From Vicugna pacos (lineage: Eukaryota; Chordata; Mammalia; Artiodactyla; Camelidae): DNA of 64,000 bases. Position 1 is the first letter of the stretch. Each line of letters opens with the position of its first letter. The stretch lies in contig NC_133021.1 of the NCBI RefSeq assembly GCF_048564905.1, positions 19,755,597-19,819,596 of the forward strand. Reading direction: 5' to 3'. Below the pieces are notes generated by a model. That model made no database searches, was not told the origin of the DNA, and worked only from the letters and a program-made list of their open reading frames with translations. Positions 10,358 through 21,535 of this stretch are shown here, piece after piece. The translations under genes and the position numbers were made by a program.

Positions 10358-13140
10358 TAATTTTATAATTTTTCATAGCTCTGTCAAGAGAGCTCTTTGT
10401 AGTTAAGTGCTCCCAGAAATAACAGCACTGTGGAGATCCCTTCATGTTGCAGCAAGTCACACAGGGTCAGCTTGGAATGGAATGGGTGACTGCTCATTCA
10501 CTGGTATAAAGAGAATGAAAAGCAGATCACACCGGGCTTCTTCCATTTCCTAGTTCTGCTTTTGGTTCTTTATGTAAACTGGCAAAGCTGTTTTCTCAAG
10601 GATGGTTGTCAAAGTCACAGCATGATCACAAAAGATAGTAATAAGAAGTTGGAACTCACTGACAGGGAAATTTCTCTGAGGCTTCTTCTGATTCTGCTCA
10701 GTGGTTTCAGGGACAGCTAGCTCTTCTAAGCTAATTAGTCCTGCCTTTTTGATATGAAATGATCTGAGAGCAAGTAATGGAAAATGATACAGTTCTTTAC
10801 CAATACTAAAAATGTAGACAACACAAATATCAAGGAATGAAACAAACGTATTTAAAATCATTTGTATCAATTAGATGAGCAGGTCAGCAGATGGAAAATT
10901 CAGTTCAGCATGGACAAAGTACAATTTATTTGGGAGCAGAAATCCAAGTTAGGGACTCTTTGTGAAATGATGCAATTATCAATATGCTGGACACATTTCA
11001 TCTTATTTTATTAATAAAGCAAGATAAGTTCTTAAAGTAATTCTCCTTCACTGTAAATTTTAATATGTAATACTCACTTATTAGTGTATTTCTATGGTTC
11101 AAAGTCATATCTTCAAATTTATTTTCAGATTTACTTCTATTGATTCTTAATATACAACTCTGTAACACTCCTTATTTCATAATTAAGACAAATTTTCGAA
11201 AGTTATACTAAAATAAGTATTGGGACCCAGAGTAGGCCAGATCCCTCTAACTTATATGTTCTTTTTTATTACACTATGGGGAGTGAAATGATTACATTTT
11301 AACAACTATAGTTGCTCTGTAGTATAGTAAGTGAAGAAGTTTAGAGGACAAAGGCAGAGCATAGAATAGAATAATAGTACAAATGTTACATGTATTGAAT
11401 TGTGATAATAGATGATATGTAGCTGATCCTCTCCATGAATTATCCTACCATATTGTGATTCTGTCTTTATTAGGGTTTAAAATGATCGGGGACGATCTCT
11501 TTGGTTTTCAGATCTGGCACTTCTTCTGGTGGTAAGTGAGGAGTGGGGAATATAATTTTTCCAGGCACAAAAGAGAATGACAGCATATCTCAGACATACT
11601 CTGTTAATATTCAGTTCCCATCTGTCATTATGTTCTTTCAAAATTTTATTGTAGGTCCTAATCTATTCTCTGAGAAATCATAAGTTTTTACATTTGCCCT
11701 TTTTTCTTTATATCAGGAAAGTGAATAATGATTTTTTAAACAAGGGTGGGCTTATTTTCTTTGAGACTTTGTTTTCCTTAATAGTAGAAAGTATGCTTTT
11801 ATTCATTGAAAAATTTGTTGCTTATAATTGTTTTACACAGAAATGTATGCAAAGTGATTATATATTATGTATAACATGTATTATATGTAACAATTGAAGT
11901 TTATATAACTTAAAAAATTGAAAGAAATTAAGAATTTAATTTTTTTGTTGTTAAAAATCATAGAAAACCGTTGAAGTTACAAGGATGACAATATGCTTCC
12001 AGTGGAAAATGCTTTAGAAAGTAAATTTCAGGACATTGTCTACATCCTTAGTAGCATAAAGATGAAATTCTCTTCATCTGGAAAAACTAAGGATGGAAAA
12101 TATGAGATACATTGTTGATAGGTAAGGAAGAAATAGAAATGGATGTTACAAAATGGATACACATGGGGAGAAGATTGTGAGAAAGTAAAAGCCTAGAAGA
12201 TAAAGGAAGATCTGTAATGGAGCCAATAAAGAACATAATTAGTTGTGTAGAAAATCAGTTTGGCACTGAAGTGGACAGACTTGTGAAATCTTCCAGAATG
12301 CATGTGAAAGATTAAAGCAACACATAAAGTAATAATAGATAAGGTAGACAGAGGATGGAGAAACAAAACAAAGAATAAGCTCTATTAGGGGAAGACTTTT
12401 TTCTGCTTTGTTCACTGTGTGTAGTAGAGTGTCTGGGTCATTGTAGGTATTCATTATGTAATTGCTGAAAAATAATTAATTGGTTACTGCATCAATTAAA
12501 ATGCTTTCATCTGTATGCTATAGAAAATTCAAAGAGACTTAGACCGTTAGTGAAAATAGTTCACATCACTAGGAAACTAGGATAAATGTTAATTGGTTAA
12601 TTCAGTGGTTCAACAACGTCGTCAAGGACCTATGTTCCTACAACTCCTCTGCTCTAGTATACACAGTATATGCTTCATTTTAAGGCTGGTCCCACTTGGA
12701 GTTTTGGGATGACGGCTACTTCCTCATTCATGTACAGTGGAATTAAGAGATATTCCCTCAACCTTTGATCAAGTGTTTTCCTTACTTTGGCCAATTTAGT
12801 TAATAAATACAACTCTGGTGCCAGGGGATTGCCAAGCTGTGAGTAGTTTAAGCTGAAAGTTAGAAACCAGTCCATAAAAAGAGTGATGTGATTGCAATGA
12901 TTGCATTTTACTACCCAGAAACCATTCCTGGAGCTCAGGCTAATTTACTCAGCCATTTTGCTGCTGCATAATGGTGGAAGGATGAAACTGGATTTTGAGG
13001 AGTTAACCACATGTTCCTTACAAAATTTATAAAGAAGACACTTGAGGCAAATAATATAGCAGATATAATTAAAAAATTATTTTGCTGAAGATTCATGTAT
13101 ACATATTAGAAAGGCAATGCCAGTTTTTTAATCTTCCTGG
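10358..13140. other. Unassigned stretch
   Basis: No gene seen. The longest frame (minus, 10550-10870, 106 codons) has no recognised domain and looks accidental. About 12580-12950 may be a relic of an old DNA transposon, but I could not name a family. AT-rich with scattered homopolymers. Confidence 0.4.
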
Positions 13141-13147
13141 CTTTCAT

Positions 13148-13552
13148 GCTGTCTTGGTCTCCTGGGGCTGCCATACAAAATACCACCGACTGGGTAGCTT
13201 AAACAAAATAAATGTATTTTCTCAGAGCTCTGGAGCCTAGAGGTCCAGGATCAGGGTGATGTCAGAGTTGGCTTCTGGTGAGACCCCTCTCCCTGACTTG
13301 TGGATGGCTAACTTCTTGTTGTGTCCTCTCGTGGCCGTTCCTCTGTGCACACACATGAAGAGACAAAGTGAGGGAAATACCTCTTCTTACCAGGGCACCA
13401 GACCTGTGAGATTAGGGTCCCATCCTTAAGATATCAGTTAGCCTTATTTACCTCCTTAAAAGCCTGTCTCCAAATACAGTCACACTACAGGTTAGGGCTT
13501 CCACCCAAAATTCACATGGATTTTGAGTGGATGCAATTCAGTCGATAACAAT
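13148..13552 (-). mobile_element. MLT1A/MST-type MaLR LTR, antisense
   Basis: Near-complete MaLR LTR in reverse. It opens with 'gtcttggtctcctggggctgcca', then 'ccaccgactgggtagcttaaac', 'gagctctggagcctagaggtcc' and 'ctccaaatacagtcaca', the reverse of the MLT1A 'gtgactgtatttggag' block. It ends near 'cagtcgataaca'. A solo LTR of ancestral placental age, broken. Confidence 0.85.
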
Positions 13553-13554
13553 GG

Positions 13555-14045
13555 CCATGAGACTTTCGGAATTACAGGACAGTTATATTGTACAATACCA
13601 CTAATTTGAGTTTGTTTCATATCTCTTCATGGTGAGATTCAGATCACACGTCTTTGGTAGCGGTGTTGCGTTCTTTTCATTGCATCCTGTCAGGTGGCAT
13701 GTGATTTCAGTTTATCCCATTACTAACGATGTTCACTTTGGTCAACAGATTCATCAAAGTAGTGACTTCCAGGCTTCTATACTGTCGAGTTGCTATTTTC
13801 CTTTTTGTCATTAATGAGTATTTTGTAGTGGGGAACTGTGTAAATATCCCATTTCTCATGAATGAGTGAATGAATTTTTTATTGTTTGCTATGCAGTCTT
13901 TTATTTATTTTCGTATTTATTTACATCATAGAATTACTTTATTCAATATGTTCTGTTAATATCATTATTTGGATGCTCACAATGCCTCCAGTTTGGCCAG
14001 TGGGTGCCTCTTCATGATGGCTTTTATATAACCCAACTGAGGAAT
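13555..14045 (-). mobile_element. Ancient L1M 3'-region fragment
   Basis: Same blocks as 6051-7100 and 39400-40500: 'ttcattgcatcctgtcaggtggcatgtgat', then a run with 'gttgctattttcctttttgtcattaatgagtattttgtagtgggg', then 'gcctccagtttggccagtgggtgcctcttcatgatggct'. These are typical of the antisense 3' UTR of old L1M elements. Diverged, borders approximate. Confidence 0.65.
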
Positions 14046-14319
14046 TTTGGGGCTTGCTTAGGGAAAGAGAGGGATTCATTCAGCAAAGAAGCTGCAGAAC
14101 CCGGACAACACGTAAGGGTGGGAATCAGAATATGAACATGGCGTTAGGTCTTGAGGGTGTTAGATCACATGGGAAGGGAGACAGAGCTAAATAAGGGATC
14201 TTGTCAAACAACATTTAACGCTCTGGCAGCTTATTTGGAAGATAATTCTCACATGCTACTAGTATGATGCTTGGAAAAACTAACGACTTACATTAAACGA
14301 AGTAGAGGTGCCTGAAAAG

Positions 14320-17110
14320 TCATGCCACTCCAGTATCTGGCCTCCAAACTGCAAACTGACACTCGTCCTCTCCATCCTCCACTCTGCATTGCAGATTTTC
14401 CTTACCCTCAGCTAATCCCTCTGTTGGTATCAGGGTCTTACCTAGTGGCATGACTCAGGCTCTTATCCTCGAGGGCTCTAACTCCCTCTGGTCATCATGC
14501 CCATCTCAGGTTAGCCGTGCTACACTTTTTGTGTATCATCAAAATTTAGGATGGGAGTACCAAGTGGCCAGATGAATCGCCTGGGCATGAAATATATTCT
14601 TTCCAGCCCCCATGATGTAAAAACAGCCCTATATTCTCAAGTGAGGCTCAATTACCCTTGTCAGGATAGTGATTTCTCTTCTTTCTTGATGGTCTCTTGA
14701 CACAAGAAGACCAAAGTGCCAAATATCATTCTCGGCTCAGATATTAATAGGACTGTAATTTGGGGGTAACTTGTCCCTCTTTGAGAATCAGGATCACTAC
14801 ACCTGCAGAATTTAAATTTGCAAGGATGGGAACACAAATTCTCTAAATGAATCTTCTACTGAGAATGATGGTAAATGGGGCCACTCCAGCATCCTCACCT
14901 TGGTCACTCAACCCATGAATTCTTCCAGTTGGGGTCATAGGACTCTACAAAGGTCTTTGATTTAATATTTATGCTGTATCCTTTTAAATGGCACCCTGTC
15001 TTTGTAAACTGTTACCTCTGATCTGGCAATTCAGTTGTGCCTTTAATAAGTCATTCCAAGGCTTTATCAGGACAGTAGCTTCTGAAAGATGCAATATATG
15101 TTGAGTGGATCCTGTAGTCATGAACTTACTATCATATCTATTTTGCTGTAAGGTGGGACCAGTGGTTTGACATGTTACATGGGATCGTGTGCTGGTAGAT
15201 CAAGAATTCATAAGCCCTTGGTGCTGGCTGTGCCTGTTTCTACCAGAATAGATTCTAGTCCTTTCCAGGGTTGAAGGAATATATTGCGATCATCATGGCA
15301 GGAAGTGGTCAAGAGATGGTGCCATATCAGGGGCTCAAAGTTAGTTTCTTGCTAGAAGGTCAGACATTTGGTAGCAACAGAAGCTAGATTATGTTTTGTA
15401 AGTGGAGTCCATGTCTACTCCATGAATATCCTCCATCCCTGGTACTATGGCCATGTGTCCACTGTGCCAGCAGTGGGATAGCTGATGTCAGAGTTGGCTG
15501 ATGCCATCTGGTTGAGTAATTTTTTCTACTTGATTGTTTAGTGCCTCATCCATGGTGGATGTTCTCTGATGGACATTAAAATGAATGTCTTCACACTTCA
15601 TGTCTATTTTTGCCTACCATCCTCATGCCTCTATGCCAGACCTCCTTGTATCCAATCTTCCAATCTTCCTTTTCCAGGTCCCTGAACAGTCAATCAAGTT
15701 ATTTGCACTGCTCATGAGTCTATCTGTATATATTCTAACCCCAAGTCACTAATCTCTGTACATAAAATGAACAAACAGATACATTTCCTAAAGCTCTGCC
15801 CCCAGGAGGATGTTTTCCTCTCCACTGTTTTCCAAGGCAATATTTGAGTGGAATTATATTGAGAGGAGTCATCCATTTTCAACTTGCACCCATATTCCTG
15901 GATGACAATCCGTGAATCAAGCTTGAGGTTTTCCTCCCCTGTTACCTGGTCATAAGGAATCCATCCCTCAGTGTGAGCTAAGAGACAGATACTAGTACCA
16001 CAGTGGTGATGAGATGGAGGTCTGGGCTGTCTGCTCATGGAGCTTGCTCATGCTTCTTGTCTTATGCTGGTTTGACTCCAGACATACCACTGCTATTGTA
16101 TTGGATTGTTACTGGGTATGACTCACATTGGGACTTTTTCCACCTAAAAGCAACTCCTGAAGATTTGCAGTTGTGGACATATGATCTCTCATAACCTTTT
16201 GTCAGACACAGTATCTTTACCAGGTCCCAGTATTTGAAGATGGAATGGCCTTTCTCTAAAACTGTGCGGCTCTGCATTGTGATTCTCTCATTGGGGCTTG
16301 TCTCAAAAACCACTCGGCAACTTTTTACTAATATTGATTTTTTTTTGTACTGCAGGGTCCAATGGGATTCCAAGCCCATGCTACAGAGGTGTTGGCGCTA
16401 AGCCTGGATCTTTTATAGAGCCCTGTCTTACACCAAGCCTTTTGTCTCCCAGTATGTAGGTTGAAAAATATACCAGCTGCAGAATATGCTGTTTCTAGGC
16501 TCCAAAGATGCCTACTAGGCTTTGTGCTTCCTTCTTCTTGGTGAGAATTACAAGATGTAATAAATCATACTTTATTGTGGATGTGCTATTCCGGCAGGCT
16601 CCAGGCCACTGAACCCCTAAATATTTTGCTGATGTGGCAGGTCCCTGAGATGTGCAGGGTTTATACCTCACTTTCTGGAGTATACGTGTCTTACGAAGTC
16701 TCCAGCATGCCAGCCATCTCTTGCTACCTGGAATGTTTGCCTGATATCATTCAATACAGTGGGTCAATGTGATGTTCTGTGGGATGCTATTTTTCAGGCT
16801 ATATTTTGTTTTGGTTTGTTTGTTTTGTTTTGTGGGGGAGGTAATTAGGTTTATTTATTTATTACGTTTTATTTAACAGAGGTGCTGGGGATCAAACTCA
16901 GGACCCCGTGCATATTAAGCATGCACTCTACCGCTGAGCTACACCCTCCCCACCCCAGACTATATTATAACAGAAAATAGGAGACACAGACCTCCTGGGA
17001 GAGCTTGTAATATATACTGTTCTTTGTGTCATGGGAATGTGAACAGGTTCTAATCCTCCATAGGCCTGGAAAAAGAGGGGAATGATTATGGCTGGGCAGA
17101 AATCCCACAG
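14320..17110 (-). mobile_element. ERVL-type internal fossil (pol), antisense, with SINE inside
   Basis: Antisense internal region of an old ERVL-class endogenous retrovirus. From about 15040 the plus strand follows the reverse of ERVL pol (integrase, then RNase H): for example 'ataagtcattccaaggct', 'ttttgctgtaaggtgggacc' and 'gaatgtcttcacact'. Similarity weakens towards both ends, so 14320-15000 and 16400-17110 are less sure. No LTR was recognised at either side. It is broken with many breaks and is of early placental age. A camelid SINE is inserted at 16804-16955. Confidence 0.75.
16799..16966 (-). mobile_element. Camelid tRNA-derived SINE, antisense
   Basis: Reading the minus strand: a head 'gtgtagctcagcggtagag', a tRNA-like B-box region 'gggttcgat'-equivalent ('gagtttgatccccagcacc'), then a T/A-rich tail containing AATAAATAAA and an A-rich end. 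On the plus strand this appears as a T-rich tail (16804-16830), then 'gaggtgctggggatc', then 'accgctgagctacaccctcccc'. A possible 7-bp duplication (ctatatt at 16799-16805 and 16960-16966) flanks it. It lies within the ERVL fossil and is younger than it. Non-functional, Pol III derived. Confidence 0.9.
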
Positions 17111-17469
17111 GTGTCAAGAATTATGTAAACACATTATTCATATAAAACTGAATCGCCTATTGGTTTTCATTCAAATAAATGAAAGTATAAAATTCTCCAA
17201 AAATTTGAAAATACATTTTAATGTTTATAGTGGCATACGTAGCACACATTTTTAAAAATTTCCCTTCCCCCAACACATACATGTATGCCACATCTGATAC
17301 TAAAAACTTTATCCTTCCTTGTTCCAGATTACCTAAACCGCCTCTCACAACCATCTTCTTCTCTCTTTTCCCTCCATATTCCAGATCTATTTTATTCTTT
17401 CAATGCCCTTTCCTATGTAAGTCGTTCAAGTCAATCTTGCTTCCTTTTTACAAAAAATGTAGTAAGAAT
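17111..17469. other. Unassigned stretch
   Basis: AT-rich, then pyrimidine-rich (about 17300-17430). No gene or named repeat recognised. Short plus-strand frames here overlap each other and show no domain. Confidence 0.35.
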
Positions 17470-18005
17470 ATAACATGAGATCTACTCTCAACAGATTTTG
17501 AAGTGCACAACATGCTATTGTTATCTATAGGCACAGTGTTGAACAGCAGATCCATAGAAGCTATTCATCTTGTATAACTGGGACTTTATATCCATGAAAT
17601 AGCACCTCTTCATTTTCCTCTCCCCTCAGACCCTGGCAACCACAATTCTACTCTTTGTTACTGAGTTTGACTATTTTAGATACTCCATATCAGTGGAATC
17701 ATGCAGTGTTTGCTTTCTATGACAGGCAAATAAATGGAAAGACATCCCATGGTATGGATTGGAACACTTAATATCATCAAAATGTCCATATTACCTAGAG
17801 AGATCTACAGATTCAATGCAATCCCTATCAAAATCTCAATGGCATTTTTTACAGAAACAGAAAAAAATTCTAAAATTGACATGGAACCACAAAAGACACT
17901 GAATAACCAAAGCAATCTTGAGAAAGAAGAACAGAGCTGGAGGAATCACATTTCCTGATTTTAAAATGCTAAAGTAATTGAAGTAATATGATACTGGAAT
18001 AATGA
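17470..18005 (-). mobile_element. 5'-inverted L1 fragment
   Basis: 17470-17727 is antisense L1 3' UTR ('accctggcaaccacaattctactctttgtt', 'tactccatatcagtggaatcatgcagt'). At about 17728 the strand flips: 17728-18005 is sense ORF2, reading [13 protein letters not shown], then [36 protein letters not shown] in shifted frames. This is again the twin-priming layout. It is older than the 2562 copy, since frame breaks are frequent. No duplication or clear A/T tail is left. Confidence 0.75.
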
Positions 18006-18620
18006 TTCATATTAGGGGAATTAAGTTAAGAGGATACATTCTTAAAACATTTGCTGATGCAACAAAGATTCTATGATTTCAAGGAATGGGTGTGGGAATA
18101 GTAGAATTCGTTCAGAATGAGAATTATATCGTTATTTTCAATATGTCTATATCACATGTAAAGTGTGAGATTAGGTAGCTAACTCCAGGAAAATCACTGA
18201 TAATTCACCTTCCATAGCTCTTGGCAGCAAGAGGAAAAATTATTTGTCAGTCAGCGGGCCTCCAGCGAAAAGCTAGTGTTCTAGTTTGCGCTAAACTTTC
18301 TGAATTTGGACTTTGTTGGTTGATTAAATGAACTGAATTTTATTCTTGAAAATTATTATTTGCTGATTTTCCAAGACTCCAGAAACTTTGTGCGGAGGAC
18401 TGCAGAAGTAAGAAAAATGGAGTCCTTGGTTCAGGAGATTTACAGCTCATACAAAGATATGTTGGGACATAGAAGAGTATAGTGAACTGTGTTGGTGATT
18501 GAAAGGACAATTGCATAAACAATTTGAGTACAAAGAAGAATGGGTTAAGAGCTCTAAGGAAGGGAAAAATAAATCTGAGTCCTCAGAGGAGGAAGATACA
18601 GCATGTGGTTGGGAATATCA
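18006..18620. other. Unassigned stretch
   Basis: No gene or known repeat recognised between the two L1 pieces. Base composition is ordinary. Confidence 0.35.
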
Positions 18621-19215
18621 TTTTATTCACAAGAGCCAAGATGATGATCCATCCAACAGATGAATGGAGAAAGAAGATGTGGTATACATACTTACACAAT
18701 GGAAAAATATTTTGCCATGATAAAGAAGGAAATCTTGCCTTTTTCTACTACATGGATGAAACTTGAGGGTATTATGTTGAATGAAATATGTTAGAAAGAC
18801 AAATACTGTACGATCTCACTTATATGTGAAATCTAAAAAAGCTGAAATCACAGAGAGAGTAGAATGGTGGTTACCATGGGTTGGGGGTGGGAGAAATGGG
18901 AGATGCTCGTGAAAGGATACAAACCTCGAGCTAGAAGATGAATAAATTCTGGGGGTCTAAAGTACAGCCTGGTGGTTATAGTTAATAGCACTGTATTATA
19001 TGTGTGAATGTTAAGACAGTAAATCTTAAGTGTTCTCACCACAAAAGAAGAAACAACACTTATGTGATACAATAAAGGTATTAACTAATGCTATGGTGGT
19101 AAACATTTTGCAATATGTAAGTGTATCAGATCAACACATTATACACCTTATACTCTCACAATACGGTATGTCAGTTATATCTCAATAAAACTGAAACAAA
19201 ATGAAGAAAAATTTA
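18621..19215 (+). mobile_element. L1 3' end
   Basis: Sense L1 from the last part of ORF2 through the 3' UTR: 'cacaagagccaagatgatgatccatccaacagatgaatgg', 'ctactacatggatgaaacttgag', 'tactgtacgatctcacttatatgtg', 'agtagaatggtggttaccatggg', ending in 'tatctcaataaaactgaaac'. 5' truncated and moderately diverged (L1MA-like). No duplication seen. Confidence 0.9.
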
Positions 19216-20590
19216 AAAATGCAAAAAAACCTTCACATGGTAATTTGGTATTTGAAGGTTGGAAAGGACTCCTAACACTCTCTTCTAAAGTAGAATCTGA
19301 CAAAGTGGCTCATTCTCTGTTGTATTTCCCATGCCTAGTATAATACTGGCACATAAGTGCTCAGAAAATAGTTTTTGGTTGAATAAAATAAAATGGTTTT
19401 GAGGAATTCAGATTTCAGAAATTAATTTTTAGAAACCCTAGTATTTCTTATTACCTTCTAGCTATCTGAATTTCTGAAATAATATCTACAAGAAAGATAA
19501 CATTATGCTTCTTTGAATTTTTACTAATACTTTGATTTTTGATCTTTCCTACTTAAAAATATCCACCTGTCTTCTTGTAAGTCAGGAAGCTTGAGTGCTC
19601 AGGTTCCTTTCTTTCTCTGCCATGGATATTGACAGAAAACTCCATCCTGGGGAACGAATAGTTGAGCTGAAACTTCAAATAGAATCTCATGAGTCATACA
19701 CACGTCTGGTAACATGAGGGAGACAAGGAGAGATGTGCAAGTACAGAAGATAATGGGAAGGGAGTTGCTTAATTTTCTTCTCCTCATTGTAATCAGGAAA
19801 TAGTCCCTTCCCCACTTCTATTTTTTTGAACAATGTATGTCACCAGCTAGAAGAAATTTAATGATGAGTCAATTTGAGGAAGCAGAAATTTGATTTCTAA
19901 ATATTTAGTTCATTATTGTTATCAGAGATTCAACAGTGACATTTAAAAATTATTCTGTTCCTGTAACTTGGTTACTCTTTAAAATAAAAGGACGATATTG
20001 TGACGAGACGTACACGTACTTGGTAATTCATGTCAACCATGCACTTACTACAAACTCTCAAATGCTCCCCCACATAAATCACTTCTGAGACCTAAGAATC
20101 TAACTCATTAAAATTTACTTGAGGTTCCTGTAACCTTTTCTCAGGAAGCAACAGCAGGTATAAAATGTGCAGTTTTTTTTAATGTGTGCAAAGCTTTAAT
20201 TCCAGTCTATAAAAGAAAACTTTTTTGTAAGTAGTTGAAAGCCTGGCAGAGGGTGGGAGGGAAAGTCATGGAGTTTTGGAAGTATGACGCAGTGGATTAT
20301 GGCAAACTAGACATTTGTCACAGAACACTGATGGAGGAGATGCCAGGCTGAGTCTGATTTTCTCCATGTTTAGGCACCAATCTGGTTATAAATTAGGCTC
20401 CTTTGAAAATTGCCCTAACATTTTTGGCCACTAGGTCATTAGAATTCACTTATCCCAAGTGCAGCAATGATAATAGTGAGTCAGTTTGCATATGATGTAG
20501 CTGGTATTATACTATTTATTGCTAGTGATAATTTCATAAGCTGAGTGTCAAATATTGGGGGAGGAATCTCACATTATTCTGTTGCTTAAT
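19216..20590. other. Mostly unassigned, with an L2-like scrap
   Basis: About 19310-19395 resembles the 3' end of L2 ('cctagtataatactggcacataagtgctcagaaaat'). The remainder, including the moderately GC-balanced 19590-19800 region, shows no named repeat or coding signal. Confidence 0.4.
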
Positions 20591-20912
20591 AACTACCAAT
20601 GACTGCTTTTCAACTACCGAATAAAGTAAAAATCCCTAAGCATGACATGCAAAGCCCTCTGGGATCTCGTATTTTGCATAGATCTTATCTTGTTCTCCCC
20701 ACCTCGATCCTACATCACTATTCAGATCCACCTCTTCCTCCTTTTTGCCACCACCGCCCCTTTTGGAGTCTCTGTTACTGCACTCATCACAGTACAGATT
20801 TATTCAGAAGTTAATCTCCTTGAGGGAAGGGGCCATGATCATTTTTGTAACAACGGTACCCAGTATATTGTTGCAGTGTCACAAATGTTTGTTGAATTAA
20901 TAAATTCATGCT
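20591..20912 (+). repeat. L2 LINE 3' end
   Basis: Old L2 3' region in sense: 'aagccctctgggatctcg', a pyrimidine-rich middle, then 'taatctccttgagggaaggggccatgatcatttttgtaacaacggtacccag', ending in 'aaatgtttgttgaattaataaa'. The order matches the L2 3' end. The 102-codon frame that crosses it is accidental. Confidence 0.85.
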
Positions 20913-20967
20913 CAATCCTTTTTTTTAAAAAAATAAAGCATAGCTACTAAGTCATACACTTGACATA

Positions 20968-21535
20968 TGTGATAGGCAGATTCTAATAATGATCCCAAAG
21001 GCCCTCACTTTTGTGTAATTCCCCCACTTCTGAGATACCACTCCCATAATTATATTATGTTGTATGGCAAAAGGGAGATGATCTGGGGAGGCATTATCTA
21101 ATCTCACATGCTTTTTAGAAGCAGAGTTTTACCTGGCTGGTGGGAAAAAGGAAATGAGAGATTCCAAGCTTGAGGACATCTGATGCATCATTGCTAGTTT
21201 TGAAGAATGCTGGTGACCTCCAGGAGCTAACCGTGTTTCCCAGATGATGGTGAACAAGGAAATGGGACTCTCAGTCCTACAACTGCAAAGGAATTGGATT
21301 CTGCCAACAACCTGGATGAATTTGGAAGTGGATTCTTCTAAACCCTTCAGATAATGGACCTGTCTCCTGACATCTTGATTTCAGCCTTGTGAGACTCTAA
21401 GCAGAGAACCCCGTCACGTCATCCCAGACTTCTAACCCGCCCAAGGGGAGATAACAAATGGGTGTTGACAAAACCCAGTATGTTTTTCGTAATTTGCTTT
21501 GCAGCAACAGGACTAGTACAGCCCGTGAGCAACGT
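20968..21535 (+). mobile_element. MLT1-type MaLR LTR, near complete
   Basis: Solo MaLR LTR in sense, starting 'tgtgataggcagattctaataatgatcccaaagg' and ending near 'gtaatttgctttgcagcaacagg'. The middle holds the MLT1 hallmarks 'ggaattggattctgccaacaacc', 'ttcagccttgtgagactctaagcagag' and 'gagataacaaatgggtgttg'. Ancestral placental age, broken. Confidence 0.85.

Noticed and set aside
10550-10870. 106-codon minus-strand frame with a partly hydrophobic start
   Set aside because: AT-rich DNA, no recognised motif, not supported by any neighbouring exon-like signal.
12580-12950. Old DNA transposon
   Set aside because: A few phrases looked familiar, but I could not find terminal repeats or a consistent block order.
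16800-16955. Possible functional tRNA gene (tRNA-like box sequence)
   Set aside because: It is the tRNA-derived head of a SINE with an A-rich tail; no cloverleaf acceptor pairing could be made out.
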